Program-made: the position numbers and the translations under genes | DNA from: Labilithrix sp. | Lineage (GTDB): Bacteria > Myxococcota_A > Polyangia > Polyangiales > Polyangiaceae | DNA length: 64,000 nt | NCBI GenBank assembly: GCA_019637175.1 | Contig: JAHBWD010000038.1 | Span: 18,881 to 82,880, forward strand | Direction of reading: 5' to 3' | The notes under the pieces: generated by a model | Told to the model about the DNA's origin: nothing | Database searches by the model: none | The model's input: the letters and a program-made list of their open reading frames with translations, nothing else | Shown: one piece after another, positions 1 through 8,522 of the stretch | How positions within the stretch are numbered: the first letter of the stretch is position 1 | Layout: each line of letters starts with the position of its first letter

Positions 1-1
1 C

Positions 2-79
2 AGCGAGACCGATCGGACGATGCCGGCGAAGGCCCTCGGCGTCAGCGCGCCGAAGCTCGCGCTGCCGCCGGTGCTCTGA
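2..79 (+). CDS. C-terminal end of a protein starting before the window (partial)
   Basis: An open frame enters from the left edge and ends at a TGA at 77-79, giving about 25 residues ending in ALPPVL. Only the tail is visible, so no family can be assigned. It lies on the same strand as the ABC exporter genes, with a promoter-like sequence about 60 bp after its stop. The frame could be chance, because GC-rich DNA has few stops. Confidence 0.35.
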   Translation, partial: SETDRTMPAKALGVSAPKLALPPVL

Positions 80-140
80 TCCGGGCTGGCGAACCGCCCG
101 CGCCTCCGGAGGAGCTGACGGCCGAATCGACCCCAATCAG

Positions 141-168
141 TTGACAGCCGACGCCTCGGAATTAGGAT
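141..168 (+). promoter_or_regulatory. Sigma70-type promoter for the ABC exporter operon
   Basis: TTGACA at 141-146 is a perfect -35 box. It is separated by 16 bp from TAGGAT at 163-168, which keeps the important first, second and last bases of the -10 box. It would transcribe a leader of roughly 180 nt before the ATG at 360. AT-richer DNA around 180-215 fits a leader rather than coding sequence. Inferred from sequence only. Confidence 0.5.
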
Positions 169-359
169 CCGCGCCGGGCGGAGAAGCTCCGCTTTTTCAA
201 CGGTTTTTTCCCCTTTTTCGAGGTCGTCGGTGCGGCGCGCGAGAGCACGCCCGCCTGAGGGCTTGGGCCAAGGGAAGAAATCCGGTAGGTAGCTCGTTCC
301 GCCGTCCGCGGACGGGTCTCGACCTGGCTGCTTTTCTCGAGTGTTTCTTCGGAGGTTGG

Positions 360-1484
360 ATGTCCACCGACGTGATGATTTACGCGAGCGGGCTCACGAA
401 GCGTTACGGCTCGTTCCGCGCGCTCGACGACGTGAGCTTCGAGGTTCGCCGCGGCGAGATCGTCGGCTTCCTCGGCCCCAACGGGGCAGGCAAGTCGACG
501 ACGATGCGCATCCTGACCTGCTTCATCGCGCCGACGTCCGGCACGGCGAAGGTCCGCGGCCAGGACGTCTTCGACGACACCCTCGCCGTTCGCTCGAGCC
601 TCGGATATCTGCCGCAGCGCGCGCCGCTCTACCTCGAGATGACGGTGTTCGAGTACCTCCGGTTCTCGGCCCGCGTTCGCAACATCGACGCGAGCAAGTT
701 CAAGCAGCGCGCGCGCGCGGTCGTCGAGATCTGCGGCCTCGCGCAGTCGCTCTCGAAGGAGATCCGGCAGCTGTCGCACGGCTACCGCCAGCGCGTCGGC
801 CTCGCGCAGGCGCTCATCCACGACCCGCCGATCCTCATCCTCGACGAGCCGACGAGCGATCTCGACCCCAACGAGAAGGCGGAGTTTCTCAACTACCTGA
901 AGCAGATCGGAAAAGATCGCACCGTCCTCCTCTCGACCCACAACCTCAAAGAGGTCGAGAGCGCGTGCGCCCGCGCGATCATCGTGTCGCGTGGCCGCGT
1001 CGTGGCCGACGGTCCGCTCGACGAGATCCGCGCGAAGAGCGGCCGCGTCCGCTACATCGTGTCGGTGCAGGAGTCGACGGGCGACACGCCCTATCGCGGC
1101 AGCGGCCCGCTGCCCCGGCAGCAAGAGGTCGAGAGCGCGCTCTCGAAGCTCCGCGGCGTCAAGAACGTCGCCGAGCTGCCGACCGACGATCGCGCGCACG
1201 CCTACGAGATCGCCGGTGAAGACGGCGAAGACATCCGCCCCGAAATCTTTCGTTTGATCGCGGACAAGGGCTGGGTGCTCCTCGAGCTCCACCGCGACAC
1301 GCAGACGCTGGAAGACGTCTTTCGTCAGCTCACCATCGGCGATGAGCGTCGCAACCGTCAGATCGGCCCCGTCACGGATGAAACCGACGACGAGGACGAA
1401 GAGGACGACGACGACGACGACGACGACGAGGAAGACGACGACGACGACGACGACGACAGCGCCAAGAAGGGCGGCAAGCGATGA
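360..1484 (+). CDS. ABC transporter ATP-binding protein, GldA-like, with polyacidic tail
   Basis: Cytoplasmic ATPase of an ABC-2 type exporter, 374 aa. Visible motifs are Walker A GPNGAGKS at residues 39-46, a signature helix LSHGYRQRV near 138, Walker B ILILDEPTSDLD near 158 and the H-loop STHN near 194. The architecture (ATPase plus long C-terminal region) matches the GldA/CcmA/NatA type. The open frame extends upstream to 141, but the ATG at 360 follows GGAGG and starts just ahead of the conserved ABC core. Beyond about residue 340 the protein is almost only Asp and Glu, ending in a short Lys/Gly tail. Its stop overlaps the permease start as ATGA, so the two are translationally coupled. 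The substrate is unknown. Confidence 0.9.
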   Translation: MSTDVMIYASGLTKRYGSFRALDDVSFEVRRGEIVGFLGPNGAGKSTTMRILTCFIAPTSGTAKVRGQDVFDDTLAVRSSLGYLPQRAPLYLEMTVFEYLRFSARVRNIDASKFKQRARAVVEICGLAQSLSKEIRQLSHGYRQRVGLAQALIHDPPILILDEPTSDLDPNEKAEFLNYLKQIGKDRTVLLSTHNLKEVESACARAIIVSRGRVVADGPLDEIRAKSGRVRYIVSVQESTGDTPYRGSGPLPRQQEVESALSKLRGVKNVAELPTDDRAHAYEIAGEDGEDIRPEIFRLIADKGWVLLELHRDTQTLEDVFRQLTIGDERRNRQIGPVTDETDDEDEEDDDDDDDDEEDDDDDDDDSAKKGGKR

Positions 1485-2443
1485 GCAGCGAGACCATCGA
1501 GAAGGACAGCAAGCGTAAGGCCCGCGCTGCCGAGGAGGCCGAGGCGCGCGAAGACGAGCGCGACGAGGAAGACGAGGAAGACGAGCGCGACGAAGACGAG
1601 CGCGACGAAGACGACGACGAGGAAGAAGAGAGCGGCTCGCGCGAGCCGGTCGACGTCGGCCCGTCGGAGAAGGTCGTCATCGACCGTCCGAGCTCGGCGA
1701 AGATGGTCTGGACGCTCGCGTCGCGCGAGATCGGCGGCTACGTCAACTCCGCGATCACCTACATCGTCATCGCCGTCAGCCTCATCGGCATCGGTCTCTA
1801 CTTCTTCTTCTACAAGGGCGGCTTCTGGCAGGTCGACCGAGCCTCGATGGCGCGCATGTTCGACGCGCTGCCGGTCGCGCTCTGCTTCCTCACGATCCCG
1901 CTCTTCACGATGCGCTCGCTCTCGGACGAGAAGCGCGTCGGCACGATCGAGCTCCTCATCACGATGCCCGTGAAAGACAGCGAGGTCATCCTCGGCAAGT
2001 TCATCGGCGCGTTCGCGATGGTGTCGCTCCAGGTCCTCCTCCTCGCGGCGTACCCGCTCGTGATGTTCTCGCGCGCGCCGTTCTGGCACCTCGGCGAGTT
2101 CGACTGGAGCCCCTTCTGGGTCGGCATGCTCGGCCTCTTCCTCCTCTCGATGGCGGGCACCGCCGTCGGCGTGATGTGGTCGAGCTTCACGGAGAGCCAG
2201 ATCCTCTCCTACTTCGCGACGATGCTGACGCTCGTGGCGCTCTACGCGCTCGGGTCGGTCACGATCGTCGAGTTCCTCCAGGGCTGGCCGGGAGACGCGA
2301 TCTCCTTCATCAGCCTCCAGAGCCGCTTCGAGCCGTTCGCCCGCGGGCTGATCGACACGCGCGCGCTCATTTACTTCATCTCGCTCACCGTCCTTTGTTT
2401 GATGGTGGCCTTCCGCTCTCTCGAGAGCCGGAAGTGGTCTTGA
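1481..2443 (+). CDS. ABC-2 type permease, GldF-like, with acidic N-terminal extension
   Basis: Integral membrane subunit of the exporter, 320 aa. Residues 1 to about 65 are hydrophilic and dominated by Asp, Glu, Arg and Lys. They are followed by about six hydrophobic segments with typical ABC-2 spacing, for example the first near residues 85-110 and the last near 290-312. The conserved stretch SDEKRVGTIELLITMPV in the first cytoplasmic loop is characteristic of the GldF/ABC-2 family and probably contacts the ATPase. The start ATG overlaps the ATPase stop by 4 bp. The charged extension is not typical of the family and mirrors the acidic tail of the ATPase. Confidence 0.88.
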   Translation: MSSETIEKDSKRKARAAEEAEAREDERDEEDEEDERDEDERDEDDDEEEESGSREPVDVGPSEKVVIDRPSSAKMVWTLASREIGGYVNSAITYIVIAVSLIGIGLYFFFYKGGFWQVDRASMARMFDALPVALCFLTIPLFTMRSLSDEKRVGTIELLITMPVKDSEVILGKFIGAFAMVSLQVLLLAAYPLVMFSRAPFWHLGEFDWSPFWVGMLGLFLLSMAGTAVGVMWSSFTESQILSYFATMLTLVALYALGSVTIVEFLQGWPGDAISFISLQSRFEPFARGLIDTRALIYFISLTVLCLMVAFRSLESRKWS

Positions 2444-2461
2444 CGAGAAGGCAAGAACGAC

Positions 2462-4300
2462 ATGGCCATGGAACGTAAGCGGAAGGCGGCCGCCGAGAGC
2501 GGCGTGCTCCTCATCGTCGTCGCGGCGATCCTCGTCGCGGTCAACGCGCTCAGCTACTTCATGTACTGGCGGAAAGACACCACGCACGCCGAGCGCTACA
2601 CGCTCTCGGCGGGCAGCGGTCGCCTCCTCCAGAGCATGAAGAGCGACATGAAGGTCGAGGCCTACGTCACGAAGGGCCTCCCGAAGCTCGACGTCTTCGT
2701 GCGCGACCTGCGCGATCTCCTCCAGCAGTACAAGGAGTCGAGCAAGGGCAAGTTCGACTACGTCATCATCGAGGCGAAGGACGAGGAGCTGAAGAAGAAG
2801 GCGAAGGAAGCCGGGCTCCAGGAGATCCAGTTCGGTGAAGGCTCCGACACCGAGGACAAGGCGGAGTTCGCCAAGGGCTACATGGGCCTCGTCCTCAACT
2901 ACGGCGCCGAGCGCGACACCATCAAGGTGCTCTCGCCCGACAACAGCAGCGGCATGGAGTTCTGGATCACGAACAAGATTCGTGAGGTCCGCGACCGCGG
3001 CGACGGCATCAAGCACAAGATCGGCGTGCTCACCGGCCACGACGAGATGAAGCTCTCCGAGGCGAATCTCGTGCCCAACAACACCGGGCAGAAGCCGACG
3101 CTCCAGGGCATCGTCACCCAGTACTTCCCGTTCTATCAGTTCGTCGACGTCGACCTGAAGAACGGCGACGCCGAGGTCGACGAGTCGCTCGACGGTCTCA
3201 TCGTCACGCAGCCGGCGAAGGAGATCTCCGAGAAGGAGCTCCGCCGCATCGACGCGTTCGTCATGAAGGGCAAGAGCCTCGCGGTCATCGCCAGCGCGGT
3301 GAACATCAAGGCGAGCGACGCCTCCATGAACGGCTCGCTGTCGACGCACGGCCTCGAGAAGCTCCTCGACGGCTACGGCGTCGAGATGCGCAAAGACGTC
3401 CTGCTCGAGTTCGGCCGGCCCTTCCGCGTCAACGTGTGGACGCAGAGCGGTCCCGCGGTCGCGCGGTTCCCCCCGCTGCTCGACGTGCACGACGACTTCC
3501 GCTTCACCGGCGACGAGCAGCTCCTCGACTCGGGCTTCGCCGCGTTCTTCCGCATCCAGCAGGTGCCGTTCCCGTTCGCCTCGTCGCTCGTGCTCCACCG
3601 CGACAAGCAGCCCGACGTGCCCGCCGACAAGATGCGGATCATCGCGCGCTCGACGCCGAAGACGATCCGCGAGACCGGCGACACCGTCGATCTCAAGCCG
3701 ATGCGCCAGTGGCGCCCGAAGGGCGAGTGGGCGCAGTACAACCTCGCCGCGAGCGTCGAGGGCAAGCTGAAGAGCGCGTTCCCGACGGGCGACAAGCTCG
3801 GCGTCGAGGCGCCCGCGCAAGCGTCGAACAACGCGCGCGTGCTCGTCGTCTCTTCGGCGCAGTTCTTCGCGAACCCGTTCGCGCGCGCCGGCAACGGCCC
3901 GGACATGGGACAGATGGGGATGATGATGCCCGGCGGCGGCGGCGACGAGCAGCTCCAGCAGCTCGCGATGCCCTACGCGCAGCAGATCCTCACGAACACG
4001 ATCGTCGTCTTCAAGAACATGCTCGACTGGGTGACCGGCGACGTGGATCTCCTCGCGGTCTCCGCGAAGATCCTCCAGGAGCCGGGCCTCGCCTACGGCG
4101 ACGTCTCGAAGCCCAACTTCGACGAGATGACCGAAGATCAGCTCAAGAAGCAGGACGATGACATGAAGAAGGAGCGCAAGAAGGTGCAGCACAGGGTCGA
4201 GGGTGTCCTCATCCTCGGTCTGCCCGCCGTCTTCGCGCTCGTGGGCGTCGGTCTCTGGCGCCGTCGCGTGTCTTCACGCGAAAACGTCTCGCTCGCCTGA
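2462..4300 (+). CDS. GldG-family ABC accessory protein
   Basis: 612-aa membrane-anchored protein of the Gldg family, which accompanies GldF/GldA-type ABC-2 systems. One transmembrane helix near residues 15-37 and another near 580-600 bracket a large extracytoplasmic domain. Phrases such as ERYTLSAGS near the N terminus and KIGVLTGHDE in the centre are typical of the family. A Met/Gly-rich insertion lies near residue 485. It starts 18 bp after the permease stop; ATG at 2462 or at 2468 could serve. In Bacteroidetes GldF/G/A supports gliding and type IX secretion. In myxobacteria similar clusters exist but the function here is inferred only. Confidence 0.85.
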   Translation: MAMERKRKAAAESGVLLIVVAAILVAVNALSYFMYWRKDTTHAERYTLSAGSGRLLQSMKSDMKVEAYVTKGLPKLDVFVRDLRDLLQQYKESSKGKFDYVIIEAKDEELKKKAKEAGLQEIQFGEGSDTEDKAEFAKGYMGLVLNYGAERDTIKVLSPDNSSGMEFWITNKIREVRDRGDGIKHKIGVLTGHDEMKLSEANLVPNNTGQKPTLQGIVTQYFPFYQFVDVDLKNGDAEVDESLDGLIVTQPAKEISEKELRRIDAFVMKGKSLAVIASAVNIKASDASMNGSLSTHGLEKLLDGYGVEMRKDVLLEFGRPFRVNVWTQSGPAVARFPPLLDVHDDFRFTGDEQLLDSGFAAFFRIQQVPFPFASSLVLHRDKQPDVPADKMRIIARSTPKTIRETGDTVDLKPMRQWRPKGEWAQYNLAASVEGKLKSAFPTGDKLGVEAPAQASNNARVLVVSSAQFFANPFARAGNGPDMGQMGMMMPGGGGDEQLQQLAMPYAQQILTNTIVVFKNMLDWVTGDVDLLAVSAKILQEPGLAYGDVSKPNFDEMTEDQLKKQDDDMKKERKKVQHRVEGVLILGLPAVFALVGVGLWRRRVSSRENVSLA

Positions 4301-4319
4301 CGAGCGCCCGAGGAAGAAC

Positions 4320-5369
4320 ATGAATCGCTCGACGCAGATCTGGGTTGGGGTCGTGGTGCTCGCCGCGCTCGCGGGTGCCGTTTACAAGGTGTCGAAAGAC
4401 GACGCGACGAAGGGAACCGCCACGACCACGTCGGCGGATCTGCCGGAGCTCAAGGGCGAAGGCGACGTCGACAAGATCAGCATCACCAACGCCGACAAGG
4501 GCGAGGTGGTGCTGGAGAAGAAGGGCGACGCGTGGGAGGTCACGAAGCCGATCCAGGCTCCGGCCAACCAAACGAACGTGAAGTCGCTCCTCGACAACAT
4601 GAAGGAGCTCAAGGCCAAGGAGGTGATCGTCTCGAGCCCCTCCGACGACCAGAAGAAAGAGTTCCAGTTCGAGAAGGACAAGGCCGTCTCGCTCGTCACC
4701 TACAAAGGCGGCGAGAAGAAGCTCGACCTCTCGTTCGGCAAGTCGGGCGCGCGCGGTCAGATGGCGATGGTCGAGGGCAAGCCGAGCATCTACGCGGTGA
4801 CGGGCTACTCGAGCTACCTCTACGCGCGCGAGACGAAGGGCTGGCGCGACACGGAGATCTTCAAGTTCGACGACGCGAACGCGAGCCAGGTCACGATCGA
4901 GAACAAGAACGGCAAGCACTCGTTCACGAAGGGCGAGAGCTGGGCGGGCACCGCCAAAGACAAGCCCATCGCCGACTTCGATCAGGAGAAGCTGAAGGAC
5001 GCGCTGCGCGCCTTCAAGTCGCTCAACGCCGAAGACTTCGGCGACGGCAAGTCGGCCGCCGACACCGGCCTCGACAACCCCGAGGGCACGGTCACCGTCG
5101 CGCTCAAAGACGGCGCGGGCAAGTACACCCTCAAGGTCGGCAAGACCTCGAGCGGCACGTCGCGCTACGCCCAGAAAGAGGGCGACGCGACGATCTTCGT
5201 CATCCCGCAGTTCAGCGCCGACTGGGTCCTCGCCGAGACGTCGAAGTTCCAGAAGTCGAAGGACGGCGGCGCCGAGAAGCCCGCGATGCCGTCGATGCCG
5301 TCGATGCCGATGATGCCGCCGGGCATGGGCGATCCGCACGGCGGCATGGGCGATCCGCACGGACACTGA
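4320..5369 (+). CDS. DUF4340 domain protein with Met/Gly/Pro/His-rich C terminus
   Basis: 349-aa protein with an N-terminal membrane anchor (residues 6-24) and a long extracytoplasmic part. Its segments of alternating KISI, WEVTKP, LSFGK and GWRDTEIF resemble DUF4340, a family usually encoded directly after GldG-type genes. The ATG at 4320 follows GAGGAAGAA and directly precedes the signal anchor, so the upstream extension of the frame is not used. The last 35 residues are rich in Met, Pro, Gly and His with a repeated GMGDPHG unit, a composition that could bind metal. It is the last gene of the exporter operon and is followed by the 49-bp repeat. Confidence 0.85.
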   Translation: MNRSTQIWVGVVVLAALAGAVYKVSKDDATKGTATTTSADLPELKGEGDVDKISITNADKGEVVLEKKGDAWEVTKPIQAPANQTNVKSLLDNMKELKAKEVIVSSPSDDQKKEFQFEKDKAVSLVTYKGGEKKLDLSFGKSGARGQMAMVEGKPSIYAVTGYSSYLYARETKGWRDTEIFKFDDANASQVTIENKNGKHSFTKGESWAGTAKDKPIADFDQEKLKDALRAFKSLNAEDFGDGKSAADTGLDNPEGTVTVALKDGAGKYTLKVGKTSSGTSRYAQKEGDATIFVIPQFSADWVLAETSKFQKSKDGGAEKPAMPSMPSMPMMPPGMGDPHGGMGDPHGH

Positions 5370-5381
5370 GGCAGGCGCACG

Positions 5382-5513
5382 TTCGCCAGCGCGGTGGCTT
5401 GCTGACGGTCAGCGTGCTCGCGCGGGTGCTTTCGCCAGCGCGGTGGCTTGCAGACGGTCAGCGTGCTCGCGCGGGTGCTTTCGCCGGCGCGGTGGCTTGC
5501 AGACGGTCAGCGT
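5382..5513 (+). repeat. 49-bp tandem direct repeat, about 2.7 copies
   Basis: Copies begin at 5382, 5431 and 5480 (period exactly 49 bp); the third stops at about 5513. Copies differ by only one or two bases. Each contains an imperfect palindrome, best in copy 1 as GCTGACGGTCAGC at 5401-5413. The array lies in the 318-bp gap between the exporter operon and the amino-acid dehydrogenase gene. The rest of this gap, 5514-5687, shows no convincing gene or RNA. Confidence 0.85.
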
Positions 5514-5687
5514 TGTAGCCAAATCGACTACACCCCTGGCCGCTGCCGTGGCCGCTGCGTGCTCGACGAAGCGCGCGACGTGTCGCTCGCGAACGATCGC
5601 GGAGCGATCTGCGCGCGCTCGCTCCTCCGTCGCGAGTGAATATCGGCTTTTTCGCCTCCGCGAGCCCGTGCTACGACGCGCGCCGCG

Positions 5688-6764
5688 ATGGATCTCTTCG
5701 GTCACCTCCGGGCGTACGACTACGGCGAAGTTCACTTCAAGTACGACAAGGCGAGCGGGCTCAAGGCCATCGTGGCGGTGCACGACTCGCGTCTCGGCCC
5801 CGCCCTCGGAGGGTGCCGTTTCCTTCCTTACGACACCGATGAAGAGGCGCTCGTCGACGCGCTGCGCCTCGCGCGCGGCATGACGTACAAAGCCGCGCTC
5901 GCCGGGCTCGCGCACGGCGGGGGCAAGAGCGTGCTCATCCGGCCGCAGCAGCACTTCGATCGCGTCGCGCTCTTCCGCGCGTTCGGCCGCTTCGTCGACG
6001 ATCTCGGCGGCCACTACATCACCGCCGAAGACAGCGGCACGGGCCTCGAAGACATGGAAGTCGTGCGCACGATGACCAAGCACGTCACCGGCGTCGACGT
6101 CGCCCACGGCGGCTCGGGCGATCCTTCGCCCTTCACGGCGCTCGGCGTGCGCCGCGGCATCGAAGCGTGCGTCAAGATCCAGCTCGGCAAGAGCTCGCTG
6201 GAGAACGTGCACGTCGCCGTGCAGGGCGTCGGCCACGTCGGCTACCACCTCTGCCGCGAGCTCCACGCCGCGGGCGCGAAGCTCTCGGTGGCCGACGTCG
6301 ATCCGCTCAAGGCCGAGCGCGCGCAGCGCGAGCTCGGGGCGAGCATCGTCCCGCTCGACAAGATCTTCGAGACCGAGTGCGACGTCATCGCGCCCTGCGC
6401 GCTCGGCTCGGCGCTCAACGACGCCACCATCCCGCGCCTCCGCGCGAAGATCGTCGCCGGCGCCGCGAACAACCAGCTCGCGGAGCCGCGCCACGGCGAC
6501 GATCTCCACGCGCGAGGGATCCTCTACGCGCCCGACTACGCCATCAACGCCGGCGGCCTCGTCAACGTGGCCCAAGAGGTCCTCGGCTACGACGCGAAGA
6601 AGTCGCGCGACAAGACGCTCGAGATCTTCGACACGATCTACGAGATCGCCGATCGCTCGCGGAAGACGGGAACCCCGACTTATCGCATCGCCGACATGAT
6701 GGTCGAAGAGAAGCTCGCCGCCGTCTCCCGCTCGAAGGTGCGCGCGGCCAGCCCCGCGCACTGA
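5688..6764 (+). CDS. Glu/Leu/Phe/Val dehydrogenase, leucine dehydrogenase type
   Basis: NAD-dependent oxidative deaminase of branched-chain or aromatic amino acids, 358 aa, a normal length for leucine dehydrogenase. The catalytic region has GCRFLPYDTDEEA, then MTYKAALAG and GGGKSV near residues 65-85, supplying the two lysines of the family, and AEDSGTGLEDM near 118 with the catalytic Asp. The Rossmann part begins with VQGVGHVGYHL near 183, and the GAANNQL and DYAINAGG motifs follow. No operon partner is evident; the gene is preceded by the repeat gap and followed by a lipoprotein gene. Substrate choice among Leu, Val and Phe cannot be read from sequence alone. Confidence 0.88.
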   Translation: MDLFGHLRAYDYGEVHFKYDKASGLKAIVAVHDSRLGPALGGCRFLPYDTDEEALVDALRLARGMTYKAALAGLAHGGGKSVLIRPQQHFDRVALFRAFGRFVDDLGGHYITAEDSGTGLEDMEVVRTMTKHVTGVDVAHGGSGDPSPFTALGVRRGIEACVKIQLGKSSLENVHVAVQGVGHVGYHLCRELHAAGAKLSVADVDPLKAERAQRELGASIVPLDKIFETECDVIAPCALGSALNDATIPRLRAKIVAGAANNQLAEPRHGDDLHARGILYAPDYAINAGGLVNVAQEVLGYDAKKSRDKTLEIFDTIYEIADRSRKTGTPTYRIADMMVEEKLAAVSRSKVRAASPAH

Positions 6765-6829
6765 GGCGCTCTGCCGCGGCGCCGGCGACTGTTGCCGCGC
6801 TCTCGAATCTGCTGATAGACGCGGATTCC

Positions 6830-8518
6830 ATGATTCGTACCGTCAGCCTCCTGGCGGCTTCCGGATTGGCCCTGGCGACGATCGGCTGCGGGGGCGGCGG
6901 GAGCTTTTTGCCGAAGAACGTCTTTCCGACCCGCGAGAAGGTCGCGGCGCTCGCCGAAGCGCCGGTCAAGCCGATCCCGGCGCGCGCGGTGGCGACGGCG
7001 CCCGCGTGGAAGGTCGATCCCGCGGGCGCGGATGCGCCCACGCCGGTCGAGCAGCGCTTCGCGCAGGCCGCCGGCGGTACGATCACCTTCACGCGCGAGA
7101 TGCGATGCATCGCGCGTGAGGCGGCGCGCTTCCACCTCGAGCACGGCGCCCAGCCCGACGAGCGCCTCGAGCGCTTCATCGCCGGCGCTTGCGGGAGCAC
7201 GCTGCCCTTCGTGGGCTTCGGCGCCGCAACCGGACAGATGGCCCCGGAGATGTCCGACGACGAGGTCATCGCGCAGTGGGCCCAGAAGCTGGAGGTCCCC
7301 GAGAGCTATCGCAACAAGCACGGAGGCATCTGGCTCGCGCGCAACGGCGATCGCGTGGTGGTCGCCACGACCATCGCGAAGCCCGAGGCCGTCGTCACGG
7401 TGACGCAGGCCGACGCGTCGGGCGTCGTCGTCGTCAAGGGAACGGCGCCGGCGAAGACCGAGGCGATCATCGCGCTCGTCAACCAAGGCCAGAACGTCGC
7501 GACGTGCGATCCGGATCTCGACGTTCCGCTCCCGCTCTTCTCCTTCCGCTGCACGATGGCGCAGGGCGACCGCACCGCGTGGATCGAGGTCTCCGCGCGG
7601 CCGGAGGGCAGGCTCCTCACGAGCTCCGTCGTGCGCGCGCTCGCCCGGCGCGACGCGGGGCCCCTCGACTACGTCGCGCCGGCGCGCGCCGCGGCCGGAT
7701 CGACGATCGATCCTGCGGCCGTCCTCGAGGGCGTCAACCGCGCGCGGGCGAACGTGCGGCTCCCGCCGGTGGCCCTCGCGCCCGCGCAGAGCGCGACCAA
7801 CGGGCGCCTCGCGCCCCACTTCTTCCAGGCCTCGCTCGACGACGATCAAGAGAAGAGCGACGTCCTCGGGCTCGGGCTCATCGCCGGCTGGGACGTCGAA
7901 GGCATGATCCGCGACGGCAACCTCTTCGCCGCCCTCCTCTCCGGGAGCGGCGACGCGGGCGCGTGGCTCGACTACGTGCTCGAAACGCCGATGGGCCGCC
8001 ACACGGTGCTCACGCCTCGCGCCGCGCAGGTCGCGGTCGGCGTCGCGCGCCGCGAGACCGTCGGCGGCCTCGGCGCCGTGATCACGACGTACGAGTTCTT
8101 CGGCGAGGAAGATCACAAAGCCGACGCGCATCGCGTGCTCCTCCGTCTCCAGCGCGCGCGTCTCTCGCGGGGCCTTTCGAAGCCCGTCCCGATCGAGGGC
8201 CTCGATCGTCTCGCCGCGCAGGCGACGCTCGTGCGCGACAACCAGAAAGACGCGCTCGAAGCGCTGAACGACGGCCTGACCGCCGAGCGCGATCACTCCG
8301 GCCGCGGCGTCCGCGGGTGGGTCGTCGCGACCAACGACATCGAGACGATGCCGCTCCCGCCCGAGCTGCTCGCGACGGGACAGCTCGCGGTCGGCATCGA
8401 GGTGACGCACTACCGGCCCGAGGGCGCGCCGTGGGGTTACTACGTCGTCTTCTTCCTCGTGCCCTCGGACGCGGGCTCGCAGACGGCGAAGGCGCCGAAC
8501 CGATCGAGCGCGTTCTAA
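6830..8518 (+). CDS. Lipoprotein with CAP/SCP-like C-terminal region
   Basis: 562-aa secreted lipoprotein: signal sequence MIRTVSLLAASGLALATIGC with the lipobox Cys at residue 20. The ATG at 6830 was chosen because it directly precedes this signal; the open frame extends further upstream in a non-coding style. Around residue 300 there is a helix of the type VLEGVNRARANVRLPPVALAPA, followed later by HTVLTPRAAQVAVGVA. Together these resemble a degenerate CAP (SCP/PR1) domain. The rest is not recognised. It converges with the next gene, leaving only 4 bp between the two stops. Confidence 0.75.
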   Translation: MIRTVSLLAASGLALATIGCGGGGSFLPKNVFPTREKVAALAEAPVKPIPARAVATAPAWKVDPAGADAPTPVEQRFAQAAGGTITFTREMRCIAREAARFHLEHGAQPDERLERFIAGACGSTLPFVGFGAATGQMAPEMSDDEVIAQWAQKLEVPESYRNKHGGIWLARNGDRVVVATTIAKPEAVVTVTQADASGVVVVKGTAPAKTEAIIALVNQGQNVATCDPDLDVPLPLFSFRCTMAQGDRTAWIEVSARPEGRLLTSSVVRALARRDAGPLDYVAPARAAAGSTIDPAAVLEGVNRARANVRLPPVALAPAQSATNGRLAPHFFQASLDDDQEKSDVLGLGLIAGWDVEGMIRDGNLFAALLSGSGDAGAWLDYVLETPMGRHTVLTPRAAQVAVGVARRETVGGLGAVITTYEFFGEEDHKADAHRVLLRLQRARLSRGLSKPVPIEGLDRLAAQATLVRDNQKDALEALNDGLTAERDHSGRGVRGWVVATNDIETMPLPPELLATGQLAVGIEVTHYRPEGAPWGYYVVFFLVPSDAGSQTAKAPNRSSAF

Positions 8519-8522
8519 CGCG

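Noticed and set aside
1358..4192. Very long minus-strand open frame opposite the exporter genes (about 940 codons)
   Set aside because: Composition is dominated by Arg, Glu, Leu and Ala with poly-Ser at the end, as expected for the antisense of GC-rich genes with strong codon bias. The plus strand has clear ABC, GldG and DUF4340 motifs.
5382..5513. Possible CRISPR array in the repeat region
   Set aside because: The whole 49-bp unit repeats directly with no unique spacers, and there are fewer than three copies and no cas genes.
5514..5532. TGTAG-N9-CTACA inverted repeat before the leucine dehydrogenase gene
   Set aside because: Arms are only 5 bp, it is over 150 bp before the start codon and no promoter boxes are near; too weak to list as an operator.
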